A DNA stretch of 10,841 bases from an uncultured Bacteroidales bacterium (GTDB taxonomy: Bacteria; Bacteroidota; Bacteroidia; Bacteroidales; Paludibacteraceae). The position numbers and the translations under genes were made by a program. The notes beneath the pieces are model-generated. The model saw only the letters and a list, made by a program, of their open reading frames with translations, was not told the DNA's origin and did not search any database. Of this stretch, positions 1 to 6,834 are shown one piece after another. The first letter of the stretch is position 1. Each line of letters begins with the position of its first letter. The stretch is taken from positions 1-10,841 of the forward strand of contig CAKUYO010000055.1 of the NCBI GenBank assembly GCA_934716995.1. Direction: 5' to 3'.

Positions 1-84
1 ACAAGAAGGAACTAATTGTATCCATACGACCCATTACAATATGACCGATATTTTTGCACTTCCAAGTTGAACTTGCCTCAGGTC

Positions 85-128
85 TATGTGGTTGGTATGT
101 GGTTTGTATGTGATTCGTATGTGATTCG
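85..128 (+). repeat. Four tandem 11-bp repeats upstream of the GT10 gene
   Basis: Four consecutive 11-bp units fill this stretch: TATGTGGTTGG, TATGTGGTTTG, TATGTGATTCG, TATGTGATTCG. The last two are identical and the first two differ by one base from each other. The array ends about 40 bp before the -33 element of the GT10 promoter, so the units sit on one helical face upstream of it, as activator or repressor sites often do. A similar 11-bp array lies upstream of glf (4640-4683, minus orientation). The repeat is seen directly; a regulatory role is inference. Confidence 0.75.
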
Positions 129-168
129 GCTGTTTTTGCTTGTATTATAGCGAGTTAGTATTGAGAAC

Positions 169-199
169 TTGTGTAATCCGATAAATTTTGCTAACTTTG
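169..199 (+). promoter_or_regulatory. Bacteroidota-type promoter for the GT10 gene
   Basis: TTG at 169-171 and TAACTTTG at 192-199 are separated by 20 bp. This matches the known Bacteroidota consensus (TTTG at -33, TAnnTTTG at -7, spacing about 19-21). Transcription would begin near 205, giving a leader of about 20 nt before the ATG at 228. No strong Shine-Dalgarno sequence is present, which is normal for the phylum. Confidence 0.65.
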
Positions 200-227
200 C
201 CGCAGAAATGCAAAGAAATAGAGACAG

Positions 228-1271
228 ATGGCTAAGAAGATACGGATACGCTTTGTAGATTATTTTGCCAATTTCAATCCCTCGCGGACATGGATATACC
301 TGTGGCTGCAGGAGCACGGGTATGAGGTGGAGTTGTCGGATAAGCCTGACTATCTGGTGTTTTCCGTATTCGGAGAGGAACACCTGAAATATAACGATTG
401 CGTCAAGATATTTTGGACGGGAGAGTGCCAGACACCCGATTTTAACCTTTGCGACTATGCCATCGGCTTTGACCATATAGACTTTGGTGACCGTTATCTG
501 CGCTATCCGCTCTACTATACCTACAACAGCAAGGCGTTTGCGCAGATGGAGCGGAAACATTTGCTGACCGAGGAGGAGATTGCGGCGAAGAAAGACTTTT
601 GCGCTTTTGTATGCTCCAATGGGCGTGCCGCAGAGCAACGCATTGCATTCTTTAATGCGCTCAATGCCGTGCGGAGAGTGGATTCGGGAGGGAAACTGCT
701 TAACAATACGGGTGCACCCGTGGCGGACAAGATGGCTTTCCAGACCTCGCACCGCTTTGCCATTGCCTTTGAGAATACAGCCTATCCGGGCTATACTACC
801 GAAAAAATAGTGGAAGCCTTTGCTTCGGGGTGCATTCCTATTTACTATGGCGACCCCACTATAGAACAGGATTTTAACCCGAAAGCCTTTGTCAATTGTG
901 CGGACTATGCGTCCTTTGACGAGGTGGTAAAGCGTGTTATCGAGATAGACGACAATCCCGACCTGCTGCGGCAATACCTCCGCGAACCCGCACTGAACGA
1001 CCCGCAAATGCGGGCAAAAGCCAAAGTGGTACTGGACGCTTTTTTAGAGAATATATTCAGTCAGGACAAAGAGCAGGCAAAACGGTATAACCGCACCTAC
1101 TGGGGAGCGCGTATTGTCCGTGAGCGGCAGCGTGAACGCAAGGCATATATGCGCAGCCTCTACTACCGCCTGTCGCAGTTCTATATGCAGACCCTCTATC
1201 CCCTTGCCCGCCGCAATAAACACCTATGGAAACTGACCGAATGGCTGATGCGCAAAACGGGGAATAAATAA
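228..1271 (+). CDS. GT10 family glycosyltransferase (alpha-1,3/1,4-fucosyltransferase-like)
   Basis: The 347-residue product carries the GT10 signature: FENTAYPGYTTEKI at about residues 181-194, followed by GCIPIYYGDP at 201-210 and FNPKAFVN at 216-223. This is close to the same region of bacterial FucT enzymes. Family knowledge says these transfer fucose from GDP-fucose to a GlcNAc or glucose residue of a surface glycan; the actual donor and acceptor cannot be read here. The C-terminus (about 285-347) is rich in Arg, Lys and aromatics, with no hydrophobic segment long enough to span a membrane. That fits peripheral attachment to the inner membrane, as in known FucTs. The Helicobacter-type heptad repeats are absent. 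It has its own promoter and converges with the GT2 gene on the other strand, with 7 bp between stops. No GDP-fucose synthesis genes are in the window. Confidence 0.88.
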   Translation: MAKKIRIRFVDYFANFNPSRTWIYLWLQEHGYEVELSDKPDYLVFSVFGEEHLKYNDCVKIFWTGECQTPDFNLCDYAIGFDHIDFGDRYLRYPLYYTYNSKAFAQMERKHLLTEEEIAAKKDFCAFVCSNGRAAEQRIAFFNALNAVRRVDSGGKLLNNTGAPVADKMAFQTSHRFAIAFENTAYPGYTTEKIVEAFASGCIPIYYGDPTIEQDFNPKAFVNCADYASFDEVVKRVIEIDDNPDLLRQYLREPALNDPQMRAKAKVVLDAFLENIFSQDKEQAKRYNRTYWGARIVRERQRERKAYMRSLYYRLSQFYMQTLYPLARRNKHLWKLTEWLMRKTGNK

Positions 1272-1278
1272 CTATCCT

Positions 1279-2097
1279 CTATAAACTGCGGAGATAATCC
1301 ATTATAGATGAAAGAATTGCTTTCTTGAAATACACCCAGCGGAGTACACAGCCGTAGGTGTTCATCATATCCCTTTCGCGTGCAAACTGCAACAGAGCCC
1401 CGAAGGCTTTGCGTTTTTCCCGACCGCGATAGACTCTTTTTCGGTGGCTGATAGACTGAGGATGAATGATATAGTGGTAGTAAGGGGTGTCCGTTTGGGC
1501 GATGTTATGCGCAAGGAGATAGCACTGCGCCATAAAGCAACTGTCTTCCCCGCTATTGGCTTCGGGGAAGTACAGGTTGTTGCTTGCTAACCATTCTCTG
1601 CGGAACAGCATGGTGGTAAAGTTGCTTACAAAGTGGCGTAGCAAGTACTTTCGTGCCTGTACGCTTACTGCGCCGCTACCGATGTGCGGGTTGGTCATAA
1701 GGCGGTGCGTGCCGTCAGGATAATCCAATACTGCCGCAGACGAACTGATGTCTGCATCATATCGGCGTGCCGCAGTGTAGAGTGCTTGCAGCGTATCCGG
1801 CTCTATCCAGTCGTCAGAGTCCACAAAGGCTATGTACTCGCCTGTGGCATAGCGGATACCGATGTTGCGTGCCTTCCCGGGACCCTGATTGCAAGGGGCT
1901 GTTATGATATGCCAATGCTCTGTAAATTGATGGTTATCAATAAAATTGCGCACTATATCCATACTCCTGTCCGCACCCAGGTCGTCCACAAGTATTACCT
2001 CAATGTCCTGCATACTCTGCCCATAGAGCGATGTCAGGCACCGCTCTATGTACTGCTCTACGTTGTACACGGGTACTATTACACTTACCTTTGCCAT
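1279..2097 (-). CDS. GT2 family glycosyltransferase (third GT2)
   Basis: This is a GT-A fold family 2 glycosyltransferase of 272 residues if the ATG at 2097 is used. It opens with VSVIVPVYNVEQYIERCL, has a variant nucleotide-binding stretch DDLGADRS (usually DDGSxDxS) near residues 38-45, and the metal-binding FVDSDDW at about 91-97. An in-frame TTG at 2106 would add three residues, but the ATG lies 5 nt after the ATPase stop codon and begins the conserved strand almost at once, so it is preferred. The 5-nt gap suggests translation coupled to the ATPase, placing this gene under the ATPase promoter. It has no transmembrane helix. Donor and acceptor sugars are unknown; the setting implies surface glycan assembly on the cytoplasmic face of the inner membrane. 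Confidence 0.87.
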   Translation of the reverse strand: MAKVSVIVPVYNVEQYIERCLTSLYGQSMQDIEVILVDDLGADRSMDIVRNFIDNHQFTEHWHIITAPCNQGPGKARNIGIRYATGEYIAFVDSDDWIEPDTLQALYTAARRYDADISSSAAVLDYPDGTHRLMTNPHIGSGAVSVQARKYLLRHFVSNFTTMLFRREWLASNNLYFPEANSGEDSCFMAQCYLLAHNIAQTDTPYYHYIIHPQSISHRKRVYRGREKRKAFGALLQFARERDMMNTYGCVLRWVYFKKAILSSIMDYLRSL

Positions 2098-2102
2098 TGT
2101 TC

Positions 2103-3287
2103 TCAAAATAATTGTTCAGGGCAAGTTCGGAAGAACAGATCCAATGCCAAGCCACCAGTACCGATAACCAATGTTTTTGCTTTTGGAAAGCGTCGCTTAA
2201 AAGCAGCCATTCCGTTGCCTGCTGTGCGTCTTCCGCTTTTAATCTCCAAGCCCAGCACCTCTTCACCTCGAACCAAGACAAAATCCATTTCGTCATCGCC
2301 ATCACGCCAGTAATACACTTGGTATTCTCCATCCGCAGCCCCGTTTAGCAAGTGTGCTCCCACTGCACTCTCTACCCATCTTCCCCAACGTTGACGGTCT
2401 ATATAGATATTGTTGTAAGGGGTTGCCTGACAGGCAGATTGCAATGCGGTATTAAATACTTGAAACTTTGGAATAGAGCGATAGCGGCGTATCTTGTCCG
2501 GAGAGTATTGCTGCAGCCCACAGAGCAAATCTGCTTCGTCCAATACCGTGAGGTAATTCGCCATCGTAGTGGTATTACCTGCATCCTGCAGTTGTCCGAT
2601 GAGTTTGTTGAATGACACCAATTCGGCACTGTAACTTGCACCCAGTTCAAACAATCTCCGCATAAGTTCCGGTTTGAGTATGCGTTTGGTCATCAGCACA
2701 TCTTTCTCAATAGAAGGGTTGATGATGGTGCGGCGCATATAATTGCGCCAGCGTCGTTCATCAGAAACCAATGTGGCGGCTCCCGGATACCCCCCGAAAT
2801 ATATGTACTGCTCCATAGTGAAACCGAAAGCCTCCTGCATTTCGAGAAATGACCAGTGTGGCATATGGATGAGTTCGAAACGTCCAGTAAGGCTCTCATT
2901 TAAGCCGTCTTGTATCAGTAAACGACTGCTGCCAAGTAGGATAACCTTGATATTCAATTGATAACGGGTGTCATAATCCCACTCGCGCTTCACCATTTCG
3001 CTCCAGTTGTTGAGACGTTGTATCTCATCAATAATGAACACATGTTCTTGCTGTTGTGCCAATTCCATAGTTTTGCGCACTGCAGCCCATTGGTCTGCAA
3101 TCCATTCTGTATTCTCAGGGGCTATGGTATCGGCGGTTACGCTGCTAACAGGTACCTGCAAACGTGCTATTAATTGGTCTATCAAGGTGGTCTTGCCTAT
3201 CTGACGGGGACCTGCCAACACTTGGATAAAGCGGCGGGGCTCCTCCAAACGGTTTTGCAATATCTTGAGTTGCGGTCGGATTATCAT
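2103..3287 (-). CDS. AAA ATPase with DUF4143-type C-terminal domain
   Basis: The product is 394 residues from the ATG at 3287; an in-frame TTG at 3302 is possible but lies inside a repeat and is less likely. Visible parts: Walker A GPRQIGKT (about 26-33), Walker B VFIIDE (83-88), a sensor-like GSSRLL (119-124), then the helical region and FGGYP (164-168) typical of this family. The C-terminal domain has a conserved Glu in WVESAVG (about 306), then EMDFVL and LEIKSG (about 334-352). That E...D...ExK spacing resembles PD-(D/E)xK nuclease folds. The family is widespread and often multicopy in Bacteroidota and archaea, with no settled function. Here it separates glf from a GT2 gene, has its own promoter with phased repeats, and shows no glycan-related motif. 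It may be a passenger module. Length is normal and the frame is intact. Confidence 0.9.
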   Translation of the reverse strand: MIIRPQLKILQNRLEEPRRFIQVLAGPRQIGKTTLIDQLIARLQVPVSSVTADTIAPENTEWIADQWAAVRKTMELAQQQEHVFIIDEIQRLNNWSEMVKREWDYDTRYQLNIKVILLGSSRLLIQDGLNESLTGRFELIHMPHWSFLEMQEAFGFTMEQYIYFGGYPGAATLVSDERRWRNYMRRTIINPSIEKDVLMTKRILKPELMRRLFELGASYSAELVSFNKLIGQLQDAGNTTTMANYLTVLDEADLLCGLQQYSPDKIRRYRSIPKFQVFNTALQSACQATPYNNIYIDRQRWGRWVESAVGAHLLNGAADGEYQVYYWRDGDDEMDFVLVRGEEVLGLEIKSGRRTAGNGMAAFKRRFPKAKTLVIGTGGLALDLFFRTCPEQLF

Positions 3288-3294
3288 AGTATAA

Positions 3295-3349
3295 ATTCTC
3301 AAAGTATGTTTCGATAATTCTCAAAGTACTTTTGAAAAATTCTCAAAGT
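3295..3349 (-). repeat. Three exact 11-bp repeats with a 22-bp period in the ATPase leader
   Basis: Read on the minus strand, ACTTTGAGAAT occurs exactly three times, at plus-strand positions 3339-3349, 3317-3327 and 3295-3305. The start-to-start distance is exactly 22 bp (two helical turns). The bases between are only partly alike (TTTTCAAAAGT and TATCGAAACAT). The last copy ends 8 bp before the ATG at 3287 and contains the alternative TTG. The array lies between the predicted promoter and the start codon, so it would be in the transcribed leader. It could act as a DNA operator or as an RNA element; which one is not decidable by eye. Confidence 0.85.
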
Positions 3350-3403
3350 TTATTTGTATACTTTTGATTGTATTATAGTTATGTAATAATATCATATTTT
3401 CTG

Positions 3404-3434
3404 CAAAGGTAGTAAAAATCTGCGATTGTTGCAA
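3404..3434 (-). promoter_or_regulatory. Bacteroidota-type promoter for the AAA ATPase
   Basis: On the minus strand, TTG (3434-3432) and TACCTTTG (3411-3404) are separated by 20 bp, matching the Bacteroidota -33/-7 consensus. Transcription would begin near 3397, leaving a leader of about 110 nt before the ATG at 3287. One copy of a 14-bp repeat lies between the two elements and another lies just upstream of -33, which is the expected geometry for an operator. The promoter would also serve the GT2 gene downstream of the ATPase. Confidence 0.68.
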
Positions 3435-3449
3435 GAAAAATCTGCGATT
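3414..3449 (-). repeat. Two exact 14-bp repeats, 22 bp apart, over the ATPase promoter
   Basis: AATCGCAGATTTTT (minus strand) occurs at plus-strand positions 3436-3449 and 3414-3427, exactly 22 bp apart. One copy is immediately upstream of the -33 TTG and the other fills most of the promoter spacer. The period equals that of the unrelated 11-bp repeat in the leader. A protein bound to both copies would cover the promoter, so repression is the simplest reading; this is inference. Confidence 0.8.
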
Positions 3450-3467
3450 TGATGTTTGAAAGTTCTG

Positions 3468-4586
3468 TTAAATCTCCACTTCCAAGGCGCGGGCGATGAT
3501 GTCGTCCATGTCGTAGTATTTGTATTCGGCAAGGCGGCCGCCGAAGAGGACATTGGTTTCCTTGCGGGCAAGGGCGGCATACTGCGTGTAGAGCAGGCTG
3601 TTGCGCTCGTCATTGACAGGGTAGTAGGGCTCCATCCCTTGCTGCCACTCGGTGGAATACTCGCGGGAAATGACCGTCTTGGGACACGCATCCACTGCTG
3701 CACCGAACATCTCAAAGTGCTTGTGCTCAATGATTCGCGTGTAGGGAACAGCCGCATCGGTGTAGTTGATGACGGCATTGCCCTGGTAGTTGGGCGTGTC
3801 CAGTACCTCGGTCTCAAAGCGGACTGTGCGGTATTCCAAGTGTCCGAGCCGGTAACCGAAATACTCGTCTATGGAACCGGTATAGACTACCTTGTCGGCA
3901 AGAGCGTCGAACTCGGCTTTACGAGTAAGATAATCTGTGTTCAAGCGAGTATCACAGCCTTGTAATAGTTTGTCGATAAGCAGGTTATACCCTCCGATGG
4001 GGATGCCTTGGTACGGGTCGTTGAAGTAGTTGTTGTCGAAGACCATACGCACGGGGAGGCGGCGGATAATGAAAGCGGGCAGGTCTGTGCAGGGTCGTCC
4101 CCATTGCTTCTCGGTGTAGCCCTTTATAAGCCGCTCGTAGATGTCGCGCCCGACCAAGGTGAGGGCTTGCTCCTCCAGATTGGCAGGTTCGCGTCCGTTG
4201 AGGGCTTGCAGGGCTTCGGCGCGTTGTTCGTCTATCTTGGCTTGTGCTTCGGCGGGGGTGATGACGCCCCACATTTCGGCAAAGGTGTTCATGTTGAACG
4301 GCAGGTTGTAAAGGTGTCCGCGGTAGTTGGCTACTGGCGAGTTGGTGTAGCGGTTGAATTCGACCAGCGAATTGACAAACTGCCATACTTGGCGGTTGTC
4401 GGTATGGAAGATGTGCGCCCCGTATTTGTGTACGTGGATGCCCTCTATTTCCTCGCAGTAGATGTTGCCACCGAGGTGGGGACGGCGGTCGATGACAAGG
4501 ACACGCTTGCCCGCTTGGCGTGCGCGGTAGGCGATGGTGGCTCCGAACAAGCCTGCACCTACTATGAGATAGTCGTATTGTTTCAT
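3468..4586 (-). CDS. glf: UDP-galactopyranose mutase
   Basis: This flavoenzyme converts UDP-galactopyranose to UDP-galactofuranose, the donor for Galf-containing surface polysaccharides, in the cytoplasm. The 372-residue product has the usual length. It shows the N-terminal Rossmann dinucleotide motif VGAGLFGAT (9-17), with an acidic residue at the end of strand 2 (VIDRR, 31-35). Family motifs follow: HKYGAHIFHT (53-62), YTEKQWG (157-163), RRLPVR (175-180), IPIGGY (195-200), YTRIIEH (282-288) and the C-terminal GGRLAEYKYYDMD (349-361). The start is an ATG directly before the first beta strand. It lies 116 bp downstream of a GT2 gene; that gap holds an 11-bp tandem repeat and no clear promoter on this strand, so read-through from the upstream operon is likely. 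A Galf transferase is not identified, but the neighbouring GT2 enzymes are candidates. Confidence 0.97.
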   Translation of the reverse strand: MKQYDYLIVGAGLFGATIAYRARQAGKRVLVIDRRPHLGGNIYCEEIEGIHVHKYGAHIFHTDNRQVWQFVNSLVEFNRYTNSPVANYRGHLYNLPFNMNTFAEMWGVITPAEAQAKIDEQRAEALQALNGREPANLEEQALTLVGRDIYERLIKGYTEKQWGRPCTDLPAFIIRRLPVRMVFDNNYFNDPYQGIPIGGYNLLIDKLLQGCDTRLNTDYLTRKAEFDALADKVVYTGSIDEYFGYRLGHLEYRTVRFETEVLDTPNYQGNAVINYTDAAVPYTRIIEHKHFEMFGAAVDACPKTVISREYSTEWQQGMEPYYPVNDERNSLLYTQYAALARKETNVLFGGRLAEYKYYDMDDIIARALEVEI

Positions 4587-4639
4587 ATTATGTTGCTTGG
4601 TATTGTATTTGTTTGCTAATGCTATCTTTTCGGTAAGGT

Positions 4640-4683
4640 CTCGGGAATCGCCTACTAATCACCCACTAATCACCTACTTTTGA
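4640..4683 (-). repeat. Degenerate 11-bp tandem repeat upstream of glf
   Basis: On the minus strand the units are TCAAAAGTAGG, TGATTAGTGGG, TGATTAGTAGG and CGATTCCCGAG. The middle two differ by one base and the outer two are degenerate. The array ends about 55 bp upstream of the glf ATG. It shares the GATT core and 11-bp period with the array upstream of the GT10 gene (aligned unit identity about 8 of 11), and has the same orientation relative to its downstream gene. Confidence 0.6.
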
Positions 4684-4702
4684 TACGACAAGGTTTCTGT
4701 GT

Positions 4703-5773
4703 TCATTGCCTGAATAAACGGACATACAGCCAACGCATGATGGTGTCCAATGTGTGGTTGATGTGCTCCAAGCAGGGCGACCAGCGGCGGTGGTGGCGGT
4801 GCCAGTAGGCGATGTAGTCGATACGGAGCAGTTTGTTTTCGGGATAAAGGTGCGGGTGCAAGTCCAATTCGGCGCAGACGGGCGTCAGTTTGTCGTCCAA
4901 ACGCTGCAAGTCTTCCGCATGGAAATCACGGCGGGGCATATCCAACAGATAGAGTTTGTAGAGGATTCGCAGGCGGTTCTCGAAGTACTGCTTCATAAAG
5001 GCGGCACGTATGGGTGTGAGTGTACTGCGGTGTGTGCGGTAGTAGTCAAGCATATTGTCTGTAACTTTCTCCAACTGGGGTAGCGACTTCATAATGACTT
5101 CGGGTGCCATAGTCTGTCCCGCGCGGTCGAGGTTGTACTGATAGACGTTGAGGTTGAGGAAGAGAATGGTCTTGGCGTGGAAGATGGGGAGTGATGCCCA
5201 CTCGGTGTCGGTGTAGGAGATGCCCTCCGTTTGGCGGTAGTTCATCCGGCGCAAGAGGTCGATGCGGTAGGCAAGGGCGTGCATAAGGAAGAAACGGATG
5301 TATTTGTCTTTCAGCACGTTGTCCAAGTCGTACACTTTATTATATGTGTATGGTTCGCGCCCCATAGTGTTGTAGCGCACTACCTCGCGGCTGCCATTGG
5401 GTCCGAGTTGGGTGAAGTGGGTGATGACCATATCGGCATCTTGCTTGCCGAGGCAAAGGAGCATCTCGTCCAGTGCCTGCGTGTCGAACCAGTCGTCGGA
5501 GTCCAACACCTTGATATACTTGCCTGTAGCCACAGGGAGTGCCGCATTGATGGTGGAACCATAGTTGCCGTTGGGTTTGTCTATCACCCGCACGATGCCG
5601 GGGTATTGCGCCTCGTACTGATGCCCCACAGCAGAGGAGTTGTCTTTGCTACCGTCGTTGACCACAAGGACATCCAATAGGTCGGCGTGCTGCGCCTTGA
5701 TGAGCGAGTCCAGACAGCGTGGCAGGAGTGCCGCCATATTGTAGGTAGGGATGATGATGGAGAGTAGTTTCAT
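4703..5773 (-). CDS. GT2 family glycosyltransferase (second GT2)
   Basis: This 356-residue GT-A glycosyltransferase starts with LLSIIIPTYNMAALLPRCL and carries VNDGSKDN (about 38-45), NGNYGSTINAAL (68-79) and the DxD-type LDSDDWF (90-96). The catalytic domain covers roughly the first 210 residues. The C-terminal third is basic and rich in aromatics and histidine, without a clear membrane-spanning helix. Its ATG overlaps the stop of the preceding GT2 gene as ATGA, so the two are translationally coupled. Sugar donor and acceptor cannot be assigned. Position directly before glf makes a galactofuranosyltransferase role worth considering, but no motif proves it. Confidence 0.9.
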   Translation of the reverse strand: MKLLSIIIPTYNMAALLPRCLDSLIKAQHADLLDVLVVNDGSKDNSSAVGHQYEAQYPGIVRVIDKPNGNYGSTINAALPVATGKYIKVLDSDDWFDTQALDEMLLCLGKQDADMVITHFTQLGPNGSREVVRYNTMGREPYTYNKVYDLDNVLKDKYIRFFLMHALAYRIDLLRRMNYRQTEGISYTDTEWASLPIFHAKTILFLNLNVYQYNLDRAGQTMAPEVIMKSLPQLEKVTDNMLDYYRTHRSTLTPIRAAFMKQYFENRLRILYKLYLLDMPRRDFHAEDLQRLDDKLTPVCAELDLHPHLYPENKLLRIDYIAYWHRHHRRWSPCLEHINHTLDTIMRWLYVRLFRQ

Positions 5774-6834
5774 GGTTGTTTTTGTTTGAGAGTCCGTTGA
5801 TATGCAGCCTCAAAGAGGTCGTACATTGTAATGGGATAGGTGAGTGCACGCAGAGTAGCAACGGCTTGGTTCTTTTCGGTGGTGTAGAAAAGGGCGTTGC
5901 GGCTTTGTACTAACAGGCATACGAATTGGCACTCACCGATGAGCCATAAGAACGGGTGCCGCAGGGAGGCAGTTTTGGTGTAGGCGTTGATAAATTGATA
6001 TGCCTGTCGGGTGTATAAAGGTTTAGCATCGGATAAGCAGTCCAATAGGGCTTTCTCGCATTGCATACGTCTGATTATAAGAGGTTTGATGATACGTCTA
6101 CGGCTTGGTTTGAGATTGCGTAGCACCAATAAGAAAGCATTTTTGACGGTTCGTTTGGAGAGGTCGCGGCGGTTGGTAGATGTGCACGAACCACTGTGTA
6201 CCCGATGGAAATCCAAGGCAATGGGTAGGTACTTTATTTTTCCATACGCCATTGCAATGATGCTCAAGATAGAGTCGTAGTAGAAAGATGATGCAAGATG
6301 ATGTAGGGTTTCAGCGGGTACACGTTGCAATAGAATGGTGAGCAACTCTTTGCGTATCAGCATAGTATGTCCCGGTACCATACCATAGAAAAGCATACGC
6401 TCGAGGTTTACATTGATGATGCGCGGGTCTTTCAGTTGGTAGTCGGGCGTAGCGGTAAACTGCCCTGTAAAATGAAAACAGCACAAGTTGTCCCCAATCT
6501 CGTTTACCAACGTGGCGATTTTGTGCGGTAACCAAATGTCGTCTTGGTCTGAAATGGCAATGAGGTCGCCCGTTGCCCGTTGCAAAGCCGAGAAGAAATT
6601 GTCGTTTACTGAGGTGTGCGTGTCGTGTACAAAGACTTTGATAATCGGGTACTTATCGGTATACTCGCGGAGGATGGACATCGTGCCGTCCGTGCTTTGG
6701 TCGTCCTGAATGATTATCTCGTGCAATGGGTACGTCTGCGCCAATAGGGAGTCCAACTGCTCACGCAGATATTTCTCGCCATTGTATGTACAAAGAATAA
6801 TGGAGACGGATGGGGTATGTGCGTTCTCACTCAT
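5770..6834 (-). CDS. GT2 family glycosyltransferase, rhamnosyltransferase-like (first GT2)
   Basis: The 354-residue product has VSIILCTYNGEKYLREQLDS (10-29), QDDQSTDGT (43-51) and SDQDDIWLP (95-103). The NGxxYLxEQLDSLxxQ and SDQDDIW wording is typical of a GT2 subgroup often annotated as rhamnosyl- or other deoxysugar transferases in O-antigen and capsule loci. That is a family resemblance, not a substrate assignment; no dTDP-rhamnose genes are in the window. The C-terminal half is basic with several short hydrophobic stretches and may attach to the membrane. Its ATG overlaps the stop of the glycerophosphotransferase gene as ATGA, and its own stop overlaps the next GT2 start, so it is firmly inside the operon. 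Confidence 0.9.
   Translation of the reverse strand: MSENAHTPSVSIILCTYNGEKYLREQLDSLLAQTYPLHEIIIQDDQSTDGTMSILREYTDKYPIIKVFVHDTHTSVNDNFFSALQRATGDLIAISDQDDIWLPHKIATLVNEIGDNLCCFHFTGQFTATPDYQLKDPRIINVNLERMLFYGMVPGHTMLIRKELLTILLQRVPAETLHHLASSFYYDSILSIIAMAYGKIKYLPIALDFHRVHSGSCTSTNRRDLSKRTVKNAFLLVLRNLKPSRRRIIKPLIIRRMQCEKALLDCLSDAKPLYTRQAYQFINAYTKTASLRHPFLWLIGECQFVCLLVQSRNALFYTTEKNQAVATLRALTYPITMYDLFEAAYQRTLKQKQP

Larger units (their letters stand above)
1..227. other. Non-coding region upstream of the GT10 gene
   Basis: No convincing gene is visible here. Two plus-strand frames are open from the left edge for short distances, with stops at 42-44 and 67-69. Either could be the last codons of a plus-strand gene outside the window, but the pieces (13 and 22 codons) are too short to judge. 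The rest holds a tandem 11-bp repeat (85-128) and a Bacteroidota-type promoter (169-199) for the gene starting at 228. No terminator hairpin was recognised. Confidence 0.6.

Noticed and set aside
84..1007. A long minus-strand open frame (307 codons) opposite the GT10 gene, and similar plus-strand frames opposite glf (4008-4619) and the GT2 gene (5231-5680).
   Set aside because: They mirror well-supported genes in antisense frames, show no recognisable domains and read through non-coding repeats. They follow from the codon bias of the real genes.
3285..3302. TTG as start codon for the ATPase (3302), the third GT2 (2106) and the IspD/TarI-like gene (10056).
   Set aside because: In each case an in-frame ATG lies 3-5 codons downstream, nearer the conserved first strand and, for the last, exactly overlapping the upstream stop as ATGA.
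3359..3366. TACTTTTG on the plus strand, resembling a -7 box; a second copy lies at 4675-4682.
   Set aside because: Neither has a TTG at 19-21 bp upstream, and no plus-strand gene follows either one.
3321..3395. A 24-codon open frame on the minus strand in the ATPase leader, with its ATG 8 nt after the -7 box, ending in a TGA inside the second 11-bp repeat.
   Set aside because: It could be a leaderless upstream ORF, but the sequence is very AT-rich, low in complexity and without ribosome-binding signals. Chance is the simpler explanation without conservation data.
3295..3449. The phased repeats as a small CRISPR array.
   Set aside because: Repeat cores are 11-14 bp with 8-11 bp between them, far shorter than CRISPR repeats and spacers, and no cas genes are present.
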